14,935 nt of DNA, taken from positions 1 to 14,935 of the forward strand of contig JAPOYU010000068.1 of NCBI GenBank assembly GCA_026706395.1, read 5' to 3'. Positions 7,050 to 13,922 of the stretch are shown one piece after another; the first letter of the stretch is position 1; each line of letters opens with the position of its first letter. This DNA comes from Chloroflexota bacterium. GTDB lineage: Bacteria > Chloroflexota > Anaerolineae > Aggregatilineales > Phototrophicaceae. The notes below the pieces were generated by a model that saw nothing but the letters and a program-made list of their open reading frames with translations, ran no database searches and had not been told where the DNA came from. Made by a program: the position numbers and the translations under genes.

Positions 7050-7577
7050 ATGAGCGCGATTCTGCATCGCCTGGCTCAGGGCTTTCGCGCTTTGCTGGCT
7101 TTTGCTGCGTCGCCCGACCTCGGCATGGCGCAGCGGTACTTGACTCAACGGGAGTACGCCGCCTTCAAACGCATGTCGCGGGCCGAGCAATTACATAGTC
7201 TGAATGTCTTGCGATCGGTGCTTCAAGCGGAGCCAAACGCGCCGGCGGCGCTCGCTGCGGCGGCCCTGCTTCACGACGTGGGCAAATCGCGCTACCATCT
7301 GGCGGTCTGGCAGAAAACGCTGGCGGTTTTGCTGCTTCAGCTTGCGCCTCGGCTAAGCCACAGGCTCAGTCAAAGCGAGTCCTTGAACAGATGGCGCGCG
7401 CCTTTTGCCGTGCAGCGGAACCACCCAAAATGGAGCGCCGAGATATTAGACGACTGCGGCTCCGACGCGGGCCTAATCTGGCTGGCGGAAAACCACCACG
7501 AGGACGCCAAACTTTACCTCGATCACGATCATTATGCGCTCTTGATAGCGCTGCAAGCGGCGGACAGCTCATGCTAG
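7050..7577 (+). CDS. HD-domain protein (putative metal-dependent phosphohydrolase)
   Basis: 175 residues. The HD signature is LLHDVGK (73-79; H75, D76); an upstream His (H49 in EQLHSLN) and later H125 (NHPKWSA), H149/H150 (ENHHED) and D172 (QAAD) complete a typical HD metal-binding set. HD enzymes hydrolyse phosphate esters such as nucleotides or cyclic nucleotides; no second domain indicates the substrate, and HD-GYP motifs are absent. The gene starts 4 nt after the S2P stop without its own strong Shine-Dalgarno, consistent with coupling. What follows its stop is a long gene-poor region, and no clear terminator was found. Confidence 0.8.
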   Translation: MSAILHRLAQGFRALLAFAASPDLGMAQRYLTQREYAAFKRMSRAEQLHSLNVLRSVLQAEPNAPAALAAAALLHDVGKSRYHLAVWQKTLAVLLLQLAPRLSHRLSQSESLNRWRAPFAVQRNHPKWSAEILDDCGSDAGLIWLAENHHEDAKLYLDHDHYALLIALQAADSSC

Positions 7578-7699
7578 GTATGAAGAACTTAGCTATGGTG
7601 AGTGGATTTCCGTCTGCGCATAAGGCTCGCCCGAAACATTCTATGCGCATTCACCCGGTTCAACTCGCCACGCGCCCGGCGGCCTTGTGGAAGGTAGCC

Positions 7700-7735
7700 C
7701 TCGGTGAACTCAATAAACTCGGCGTACTCGGTGGT
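7700..7735. repeat. 9-bp degenerate tandem repeat, four units
   Basis: Four consecutive 9-mers: CTCGGTGAA, CTCAATAAA, CTCGGCGTA, CTCGGTGGT. Read on the minus strand the unit is of the form nnnACCGAG. Units 1, 3 and 4 differ from each other at only a few positions; unit 2 is more diverged. Confidence 0.7.
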
Positions 7736-7960
7736 CAATTTCCCCATACGCGAACATTTGGTCGCCTCTTCCCGGCCGATCTCTGCTAAAATGATCACGA
7801 TGAATGCGAAACCGCCCAGCCAGCATCTAAGCCGAAAACATGCCGATTCTAACCCAAAACACAACTATACCGCCCAAAATCCATTATTTCAGCCCGAAAA
7901 ATGCCACTGTATTCATACTGTATCGATAGAGACTGGCAAATATGCTGCTATGTACCATCC

Positions 7961-8043
7961 TTTTTTCGTCATTTTCTGTACTTTGTCCACCATTTTCCGT
8001 ACTCTATCCGTGTTTTTCCGTACTTTATCCGTCTTTTTTCGTC
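7961..8043. repeat. 21-bp tandem repeat (minisatellite), three full units plus matching flanks
   Basis: Three 21-bp units at 7971-7991, 7992-8012 and 8013-8033 share the core TTTTC(C/T)GTACT with a following T(A/G)TCC. The 10-mer TTTTTTCGTC occurs exactly on both sides, at 7961-7970 and 8034-8043, so the tract may have been longer or has decayed at its edges. Because 21 is divisible by 3, translation gives seven-residue repeats on both strands; I do not take these as proteins. Confidence 0.85.
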
Positions 8044-8190
8044 TAAGTTTTATCGGGCATGAACCTGGCATGACGCTGACAGACAATGCCGAATCATTTC
8101 CGGCTTCTCCCGCCGAGGCCCCTGGCGGCAAAAGACGGCCCTTGTCCCTGTCGGCGGAGGGCGCCTCGCGCCTACAATCTGCCGGCGCTA

Positions 8191-8219
8191 TTGCTGGAGT
8201 GCCGGACAAGCTTTATAGT
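8191..8219 (+). promoter_or_regulatory. sigma-70 promoter of the TyrA-like gene
   Basis: -35 TTGCTG (8191-8196), 17 nt of spacer, -10 TATAGT (8214-8219). The predicted start point near 8226 gives a leader of about 117 nt, longer than the other leaders in this window; no known riboswitch was recognised in it. Confidence 0.6.
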
Positions 8220-8342
8220 ATGGTGACGCGCCAAGCAAATTTACCGAGAGACGCGTGATGAGAAATGGTGAAGCGCGAGAGGGGAACTGGTCGCGGGCCA
8301 AGCATTCAGATTCGATAGGGTGTTAGCAAGCAGGAGCATCGC

Positions 8343-9359
8343 ATGGCACATCTAACAGTGGCCATACTTGGTCTGGATCGCCTTGGCGTTTCCATTGCCG
8401 CGCGTCTGCGCGCTTATGTTGAAAAAGGTGGTCAGCATCAGTTCGAGGTCGTCGGCTACGACAACCGTGAAGACTTCGAGAAGCCTGCGCGAAAGCTCAA
8501 AGTGTTGAGCAAAGTGGAGCGCAAACCTGACGCGGCAGTGGAGCGTGCCGATCTCGTCATCATGAACCTGCCCTACGAGGACCTGCGCAGCGGATATGAA
8601 TTCATCGGTCCTTCTCTGCGGGACGGCGTCGTTTTGCTGGATAGCGCCGTAATCAAGCAACCTTCGTTGAAATGGTCGGAGCAGTATCTCGGCGCGGAGC
8701 AGCATTGGATCGGTTTTACGCCCGTGGTCAATCCGGCATACATGTTCGAGCACGAGCTAAACCCGGAAAACGCCAGCGAAGACTATCTGCAAGATAGCGT
8801 GATTTATCTCACGCCGTCGGTACATTGCATGCGGGAAGCGATCGATCTTGCGGTGAATTTTTCGGCAATACTAGGTGGCAAGCCAGCGTTTCTAGATCCT
8901 GCCGAGCATGACAGCTTGACGGCGATTACCGAGGAGATGCCGCAGCTGCTCAGTATCGCGGCATATACGGCTGCCATGAACCATAGCGCCTGGGGCGATG
9001 CGCAGCGGCTTACCAACCCGCCTTTTAACGTACTCACGCGTTACCTGCTGACTCATCATCCGGACGCGCTGCGCGATGAGTGGCTGGCCAATAGCGAACG
9101 GCTCGCCCGCGGCATTGATGAGCTGGTGCGGCTACTCAGTGATGTGCGGGACCGCCTGGCAGCCGAAGATGAAGGCGCGATCGAAGCATTCCTGATAGCG
9201 GCTGCAGACGATTATCAGGAATGGATCAATCGCCGACATAAAGGCGATTGGGATGAGCATTCCACGCCAGGACCGCAGTTCGACAATACGATTGCCGGCA
9301 CACTGTTTGGGGGCGCAATAAGCAAGAAGTTGTTCGGTGGGAAAGACGGCAAGAACTGA
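8343..9359 (+). CDS. TyrA-family (prephenate/arogenate dehydrogenase-like) protein
   Basis: 338 residues with an N-terminal Rossmann domain beginning AILGLDRLGVSIAA (7-20), in which the middle Gly of GxGxxG is Asp12. The C-terminal helical part shows TyrA landmarks: DPAEHDSLTAITEEMPQLLSI (185-205) and TR...PDALRDEWLAN (232-250). The usual His-Pro at the substrate site is replaced: the equivalent segment reads GFTP (124-127), with Thr126 for His. The second conserved His/Leu-Pro-His stretch reads EEMPQ. It is therefore a relative whose substrate may not be prephenate. The tail, residues 314-338, is Gly/Lys-rich and not part of the family. The ATG has GGAG 6 nt upstream (8333-8336). It stands alone, with a promoter of its own and a separate promoter for the gene after it. 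Confidence 0.78.
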   Translation: MAHLTVAILGLDRLGVSIAARLRAYVEKGGQHQFEVVGYDNREDFEKPARKLKVLSKVERKPDAAVERADLVIMNLPYEDLRSGYEFIGPSLRDGVVLLDSAVIKQPSLKWSEQYLGAEQHWIGFTPVVNPAYMFEHELNPENASEDYLQDSVIYLTPSVHCMREAIDLAVNFSAILGGKPAFLDPAEHDSLTAITEEMPQLLSIAAYTAAMNHSAWGDAQRLTNPPFNVLTRYLLTHHPDALRDEWLANSERLARGIDELVRLLSDVRDRLAAEDEGAIEAFLIAAADDYQEWINRRHKGDWDEHSTPGPQFDNTIAGTLFGGAISKKLFGGKDGKN

Positions 9360-9473
9360 TCGGCGCTCGAAATTGATTGACGGGAAACCATACTGTTCCG
9401 CGCGCGAGCGATTAAGCGAATGGGAAGAAACTTGACCAGACTGAGAAGAAAAACTGGCAAATGAACCGAAAGT

Positions 9474-9502
9474 TTGACGTGACGCGGCAAATCGTATAAA
9501 GT
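9474..9502 (+). promoter_or_regulatory. sigma-70 promoter of the PDZ-protein gene
   Basis: -35 TTGACG (9474-9479), 17 nt of spacer, -10 TAAAGT (9497-9502), with TATAAA overlapping. The start point near 9509 gives a leader of about 62 nt ending with GAGGGG, 9 nt before the ATG. Confidence 0.72.
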
Positions 9503-9570
9503 AAGCCAAAGTAATGGATTCAGAGCATTTGGAAACCGACTCTGTTGTCGAAAGTGAGGGGTAACCTGAT

Positions 9571-10878
9571 ATGAAACAGAAAATGAGCATTCTCATTCGC
9601 TTGTTCGTACTTTTTGCGCTTTTGTTGAGTTCTGCGGTTGTGTTTGCGCAGGACGATTCCGCAACTGAAAGCAGCGTTGTACCCTTCATCGGCATTCGTT
9701 ATTGGGGCGTCGACGAAGGGCTTCTGGTAACCGGCGTGATCGCGAATACACCGGCCGAAGCCGCCGAACTCCAAGCGGGTGATGTGGTAACAGCTGTTGA
9801 AGGCGAAGCGATACAGGTCGAAACGGTGCGAGAAGTGGTTTGGAAGCACGATCCGGGCACGACCGTCAGATTGAGTTTGGAACGAGACGGGAACTCGCTT
9901 GAGCAAGACCTGACACTGATGGCGCGCCCGGAAGATCTGTTCGAGAACGAGAAGTACGCCATCCCGCTTGACCTGGCGTCTGTTGGTTTATTCGTCGGCG
10001 AGTGCGACGGCCAACTGTTGGTCTTGGGCGCTTTGGCCGGTACAGAAGTGGCGACGGCGGGATTCCAATTGTACGACCACATCGTTGAAATAGACGGCGA
10101 CGCCGTCCAAAACATTGGCGAGGCGGATATTGCGGTTTCGGACTTGACCGATGGCGACATACTCAGTTTCGTCGTACTTCGCGGTGAGCGCGAGCTGACC
10201 ATCAAGGTGGTGACGGAAGATCACCGCAGACGTCGCCCGCCACGCCGTCGTCCGCATCCAAGAGTCGAGTTGACCAACACCTACGTCAGCGACAGCATTG
10301 GCTTGGGCTATGGCGACGGCTTCATTCAAGTCCAGGCGATAAGCTCGGCGCATGACTTATATGCCGCCGGCATTCGCCGCCATGACTTGATAATCCGCGC
10401 AAACGGCGCGCCGATAGCGGAAGCGAAGGACCTGTTCACCGATGACGTGATCGTGTTGACGGTGCAACGCCCGAGTGGAACGCTTGAATTCGATGTGCCG
10501 GCATCGGCGGCGCCGCTGCTACTTTATGGTCTGGATGGGCCGGTCGAGCAGGACCGCTCCCAATGGCTTGGCTTGCATGAAAAGCAGGTCACGTTAGGTG
10601 TGCGTTACCTGCAGTTGGAGCCGGGCAATCCCTACTTCGAAGGCAGCGGCGTCAATCATGGCGCGTACGTGGCCGAGGTGATTGAGGGATTGCCAGCGGA
10701 GAAGGCGGGGATTCAAGTCGGCGATGTTATCGTGGCGGTGGCCGGTGAAGATGTGACGATGGAGCTAGATCTGCGCAACCGCATTTACTTCCACAAGCCA
10801 GGCGACCAAGTGACGCTTGATGTCTTGCGCGATGGCGAGATGATGCAGATAGAGGTCACCCTGCGCGTAGCGAGCTAG
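9571..10878 (+). CDS. secreted multi-PDZ protein without a protease domain
   Basis: 435 residues with a clear signal peptide (MKQK, hydrophobic core 6-24, cleavage after VVFA near residue 26). Four PDZ-like modules follow: about 39-118 (GLLVTGVIANTPAEAAEL then GDVVTAVEGEAI), 136-214 (ending IVEIDGDAVQ), 234-308 (HDLIIRANGAPI) and 340-434 (GAYVAEVIEGLPAEKAGI then GDVIVAVAGEDV). Modules 1 and 4 are canonical; 2 and 3 are diverged. Between 2 and 3 lies a short Arg/Pro-rich linker (DHRRRRPPRRRPHPRVE, 217-233). No trypsin-like or other catalytic domain is present, unlike DegP/HtrA, so it is probably an extracytoplasmic binding or scaffold protein. AGGGG lies 9 nt before the ATG. The gene has its own promoter and terminator. 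Confidence 0.85.
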   Translation: MKQKMSILIRLFVLFALLLSSAVVFAQDDSATESSVVPFIGIRYWGVDEGLLVTGVIANTPAEAAELQAGDVVTAVEGEAIQVETVREVVWKHDPGTTVRLSLERDGNSLEQDLTLMARPEDLFENEKYAIPLDLASVGLFVGECDGQLLVLGALAGTEVATAGFQLYDHIVEIDGDAVQNIGEADIAVSDLTDGDILSFVVLRGERELTIKVVTEDHRRRRPPRRRPHPRVELTNTYVSDSIGLGYGDGFIQVQAISSAHDLYAAGIRRHDLIIRANGAPIAEAKDLFTDDVIVLTVQRPSGTLEFDVPASAAPLLLYGLDGPVEQDRSQWLGLHEKQVTLGVRYLQLEPGNPYFEGSGVNHGAYVAEVIEGLPAEKAGIQVGDVIVAVAGEDVTMELDLRNRIYFHKPGDQVTLDVLRDGEMMQIEVTLRVAS

Positions 10879-10903
10879 CCGCTTGCATCGATATAGAATC
10901 GAG

Positions 10904-10931
10904 AAGCCCCTGTCAGATGGCAGGGGCTTTT
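10904..10931 (+). terminator. strong intrinsic terminator after the PDZ-protein gene
   Basis: Stem AAGCCCCTGTC (10904-10914), loop AGAT, GGCAGGGGCTT (10919-10929), 11 bp with one G-T pair, then TTTTAT, 25 nt after the stop. On the minus strand the hairpin also follows rny, but with a poor U-run. Confidence 0.9.
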
Positions 10932-11005
10932 ATCTTGGGCCGCGCTGGGTTGGAGCAGCGCCAATTCCAGAGCCAAGGGTCATTTGGACAAGCAAGCGAG
11001 AACGA

Positions 11006-11026
11006 GGGCAAGCCATATGCTCGCCC
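11006..11026 (-). terminator. hairpin downstream of rny, possible terminator
   Basis: On the minus strand GGGCGAGC (11019-11026), loop ATATG, GCTTGCCC (11006-11013), 8 bp with one G-T pair, 53 nt after the rny stop. It is followed by a pyrimidine-rich but not pure T stretch, so termination here is uncertain. Confidence 0.4.
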
Positions 11027-11078
11027 CCAGAAGACATCTGTTTCCGCACCGCAAGTGAATATCGAATTGAGCGTAGCT

Positions 11079-12647
11079 CTACTTCGCATACTCGACGCGC
11101 CGGGTCTCGCGAATGACATTCACCTTAATCTGGCCGGGATACTGCATATCGCTTTCAATCTGCTTGGCGATGTCGCGCGCCAGTTGAATTGACGAGTAGT
11201 CGTCAACCACTTCTGGCCGCACGATAATGCGAATCTCGCGGCCGGCCTGCAGCGCGTAACTTTGGTCGACGCCATCGAAGCCGTTGGCGATGTCCTCCAA
11301 CTGTTTGACACGCTTGATGTACGAGTCGAGACTTTCGCGCCGGGCGCCGGGGCGGGCGCCGGAGATGGCGTCGGCCGCTTCCACTATAAAGGCTTCGACG
11401 CATTCTTTCTCGACTTCATGATGATGCGCGGCGATGCAATTCACAACGGCGTCTGAGCCGCCATAGCGCTTCACGAATTCCGCCCCAATCTGGGCATGTG
11501 TGCCTTCGACATTGTGGTCGATGGCTTTGCCGATGTCATGCATTAGACCGCCTGCTTTAGCGATATTCACATCGGCACCCAGTTCCATCGCGATCATGCC
11601 AGCGATATGCGCTGTCTCGATGGCGTGCGCATGCTGGTTCTGACCATAGCTGGTGCGGAATTTGAGCCGGCCCAAGAGGTTTAGCACTTCGGCATGCAGG
11701 CCGTGAATCCCCGTCTCATAAGCAGCGCGTTCACCTTCCTCCCGCACAATCTGCTCGACTTCGGCGCGGGTATCTTCCACCAGTTTTTCTATGCGCGCCG
11801 GATGAATCCGGCCGTCCACCACGAGTTTGGCCATCGTGCGTTTGGCGACTTCGCGCCTAACCGGATCAAAGCTGCTTATGGTGACCGATTCCGGGGAATC
11901 ATCAACGACTACATCAACCCCGGTCGCCAATTCGAAGGAGCGGATGTTGCGGCCGTTGCGACCAATGATGCGGCCCTTCATGTCGTCACTGGGCAGATGC
12001 ACCACGCTGACCGATATCTCGTTTACTTGCTCGGAAGCAAGACGCTGAATCGCCATAGCGATGAGGCTGCGGGCGCGCTGGTCGGCTGTTTCACGAGCTT
12101 CCGCTTCGACTTGGCGGATGATACGCGCCATATCGTTGCGAGCGTCAAGCTCAATTGAATCAAGCAGTTGTTGGCGAGCTTCGTCGACAGTCATCTGCGC
12201 GATAACTTCGAGCTTTTCAATCATTACGGTTTCTGATTTGCGAAGCTCGTTTTCCTTTTTGTCCAGACGGCTTTGGCGCTTGTTGAGTTGCTGATCGCGC
12301 TGTTCGAGCCGCTCCATTCGTTTATCCAACTCGCTACGCCGACGCCGAACTCGTTCATCTTCATCATCGAGATCGCGGCGGCGGCGCGCGATTTTGGCAT
12401 CCGCCTCACTTATACGCTGCCGAGCATCGCCTTCCGCAGCGGCAATGATCTGGGCTTTTTCTGTTTCCGCTGTCTTGAGGACCTCCTTCGCGCCTTCGGA
12501 CGCCTCAATTAATGCGCTTTGGCCTTCGTCCTGCTGCTTTTTCAGCAGCGCCTGAACACTCCTGCGGCTGCCGATGACGTAGCCTGCGCCGACCCCCAAA
12601 GCTGCCGTAACGATTGCAATTGCAAGTACAAGTCCAATGTTTTCCAT
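11079..12647 (-). CDS. rny: ribonuclease Y
   Basis: 522 residues, the usual length for RNase Y, a membrane-anchored endoribonuclease that starts mRNA decay. Domains in order: one N-terminal membrane helix (3-25), a long Arg/Glu/Lys-rich coiled coil (about 30-200), a KH RNA-binding domain with GRIIGRNGRNIR (225-236), an HD catalytic domain with H370-D371 in GLMHDIGK (367-374) and AAHHHE (406-411), and the conserved C-terminal region ending EYAK. It lies 50 nt downstream of recX, apparently in one operon. The ATG at 12647 is the only in-frame start upstream of the membrane helix and has only a weak GGA before it. A much better AAGGAG (12686-12691) sits in front of an ATG at 12675 that is out of frame with rny. 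Confidence 0.96.
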   Translation of the reverse strand: MENIGLVLAIAIVTAALGVGAGYVIGSRRSVQALLKKQQDEGQSALIEASEGAKEVLKTAETEKAQIIAAAEGDARQRISEADAKIARRRRDLDDEDERVRRRRSELDKRMERLEQRDQQLNKRQSRLDKKENELRKSETVMIEKLEVIAQMTVDEARQQLLDSIELDARNDMARIIRQVEAEARETADQRARSLIAMAIQRLASEQVNEISVSVVHLPSDDMKGRIIGRNGRNIRSFELATGVDVVVDDSPESVTISSFDPVRREVAKRTMAKLVVDGRIHPARIEKLVEDTRAEVEQIVREEGERAAYETGIHGLHAEVLNLLGRLKFRTSYGQNQHAHAIETAHIAGMIAMELGADVNIAKAGGLMHDIGKAIDHNVEGTHAQIGAEFVKRYGGSDAVVNCIAAHHHEVEKECVEAFIVEAADAISGARPGARRESLDSYIKRVKQLEDIANGFDGVDQSYALQAGREIRIIVRPEVVDDYSSIQLARDIAKQIESDMQYPGQIKVNVIRETRRVEYAK

Positions 12648-12697
12648 ATTGTCCGACGGTATCCAACGGATACATACGTCCTTGCTCCTTTCTGAAC

Positions 12698-13378
12698 TTA
12701 ATTCGGCGCCTTGCCAGCGATTTTTTCATCCATATCGCTGGCAAAGAAACCGGCTTCGGATTCGTCGAGCTCATGCTGCAAACGCATGATCACATCATTG
12801 ATAGTTTCACTATCGAAACCTCGACGACGCAACATGCCACTCAACTTTCGCCTGAAAACCTGGCGCGTATATCCCCTATAGCGATGAATACGGCCCTTCG
12901 CCGCGCGGTAGGCAGCGCCATCTGCATCGAATTCCGACAATACGGCATCGATAACTGCGTCGTCGACGCCTTTCTGCCGGAGTTCATAGCGCAGCGCGCG
13001 GGGAGCCATGGGCTTGAAGCGGCTGCGATTCTCAAGCCAGAAACTGGCAAAGGCCAGATCGTCAAGATAAGCGCGCTCTCGCAGCCCTTCGATTACAGCT
13101 TGGACAACGGGTTCCTCGATAGCATTGTCTGCGAGATAGCGCCGGACTTCCGCTGTGCTGCGCGGGCGGAAGGAAAGGAAACGTACTGCGCGATCGAAGG
13201 CACTTTGGAACAGGCCCGCCTCGGCAAGCGCATCGGCCTCGGCCTGGGTTAGGAACTGTCCCTGACGCAACTGAGCCGCTTCAATCAGCGGCAAGTTCAT
13301 GGCGAACTTCTCATCGAGGAAGAGCTTGACGCATTCTTTCTTTCGCCGATGGACTTCCAAGGCAGTAATGACAGGCAT
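12698..13378 (-). CDS. recX: RecX family regulatory protein
   Basis: 226 residues from the ATG at 13378. Three-helix RecX repeats are visible, with landmark segments SAFDRAVRFLSFRPRSTAEV (first repeat), AYLDDLAFASFWLENRSRFK (second repeat; the D-D-x-x-F-A core) and ALRYELRQKGVDDAVIDAVL. RecX binds RecA filaments and limits their activity. recX usually sits next to recA; here the next leftward gene is rny instead and no recA is in the window. An in-frame ATG six codons upstream (13396) is possible, but a -10-like TATAAA would place the start point almost on it, so the second ATG is preferred (GGAC lies about 7 nt upstream). Confidence 0.9.
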   Translation of the reverse strand: MPVITALEVHRRKKECVKLFLDEKFAMNLPLIEAAQLRQGQFLTQAEADALAEAGLFQSAFDRAVRFLSFRPRSTAEVRRYLADNAIEEPVVQAVIEGLRERAYLDDLAFASFWLENRSRFKPMAPRALRYELRQKGVDDAVIDAVLSEFDADGAAYRAAKGRIHRYRGYTRQVFRRKLSGMLRRRGFDSETINDVIMRLQHELDESEAGFFASDMDEKIAGKAPN

Positions 13379-13406
13379 CGCTAGAGTCCAATGCAAAACG
13401 CCGCAG

Positions 13407-13412
13407 TTTATA
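13407..13412 (-). promoter_or_regulatory. possible -10 box of the recX-rny operon
   Basis: On the minus strand TATAAA, 28 nt before the ATG at 13378. A TTGACC lies upstream but only 9 nt away, too close for a standard -35, and no other good -35 is seen. Confidence 0.35.
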
Positions 13413-13836
13413 CAAGTCTACGGTCAAGGCTATTCAGAATTACGGAGTGCTTCAATACAACTCAGGGATTATGGACTTGGCCGAACTTTTGGCGCAAATG
13501 GCTGGGCTTCCCACAACTAGCACTATTCAGCAAGCGCCATCAATGTTTTGCAATCTACTCCCCGTGGGCCAACTTATACAAATCCGTTCCAAGCCTGATT
13601 GAGCCGGTTGAACGCTCGTAATCTGAGCAGCGCAAGCCGCAGTGACGAACCCAGATGTTGCCGCCTCCTAGCCGGGTCCGCCGAACCTTTCGCCACTAGC
13701 CTCCGTCCTAGAGCAATTGCAATTGGACGGGAGCAGAGGTCTTTAATCGACACTCACGCAAGGTGTATCTGAATTGTTTTCCAGTGTCCTTACATCATAT
13801 CATTATACAGCAAATCGTCGGTTGGCAAGTAGCGCG
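13413..13836. other. intergenic stretch without a convincing gene
   Basis: No frame here looks coding. Features seen are an imperfect copy of the recX upstream sequence around TTATACAA (13408-13431 against 13574-13597), a hairpin with stem CTCCGTCC (13701-13708)/GGACGGGAG (13725-13733, one bulged base) around a 16-nt loop, and a GC-rich patch (13640-13710) followed by an AT-rich one (13780-13810). I looked for tmRNA, 4.5S RNA and RNase P RNA signature segments and saw none; a 6S-like RNA cannot be excluded by eye. Confidence 0.6.
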
Positions 13837-13865
13837 TTGTCCGCGAGCAGCCTAGAGGCTAAAAT
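13837..13865 (+). promoter_or_regulatory. sigma-70 promoter for the small-ORF/SDR unit
   Basis: -35 TTGTCC (13837-13842), 17 nt of spacer, -10 TAAAAT (13860-13865). The start point would be near 13872, about 50 nt before the small Cys-rich reading frame and 167 nt before the SDR gene. Confidence 0.55.
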
Positions 13866-13922
13866 CGACATAAGTGTAGATTCAGTACATATTCTATCCA
13901 TGCTTCTTTGTGGTCGCTGATA

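Larger units (their letters stand above)
7578..8190. other. gene-poor stretch with tandem repeats
   Basis: No reading frame here has a ribosome site, a plausible start or recognisable protein motifs. It contains an 8-bp inverted repeat TGCGCATA (7615-7622)/TATGCGCA (7642-7649), a 9-bp tandem repeat (7700-7735), an A/C-rich patch with two similar 14-mers (7831-7844 and 7892-7905), and a 21-bp tandem repeat (7961-8043). Long open frames across the 21-bp repeat on both strands follow from the repeat length being divisible by three. Confidence 0.7.

Noticed and set aside
7615..7649. 8-bp inverted repeat TGCGCATA/TATGCGCA after the HD gene
   Set aside because: The loop is 19 nt and no T-run follows, so it is not a terminator; too little to call an operator.
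7913..8209. Minus-strand frame of 98 codons with KTDKVRK-like heptads that looks like a coiled coil
   Set aside because: The heptads are a by-product of the 21-bp DNA repeat; the residues outside it show no protein-like pattern and there is no ribosome site.
7704..8258. Plus-strand open frame of 184 codons in the repeat-rich gap
   Set aside because: No ribosome site, no family resemblance, and its length depends on the 21-bp repeat being divisible by three; the end of the frame also overlaps a good promoter for the next gene.
8226..8342. Leader of about 117 nt before the TyrA-like gene as a possible riboswitch or leader-peptide region
   Set aside because: It holds short ATG frames of 12 and 22 codons, but no recognised riboswitch core, no run of regulatory codons and no terminator/antiterminator pair.
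11694..12158. Plus-strand frame of 154 codons inside rny
   Set aside because: It is antisense to the conserved KH and HD region of RNase Y, whose identity is certain; no independent signals support it.
13391..13621. Plus-strand frame of 76 codons upstream of recX
   Set aside because: No ribosome site and no recognisable motif; the composition looks non-coding.
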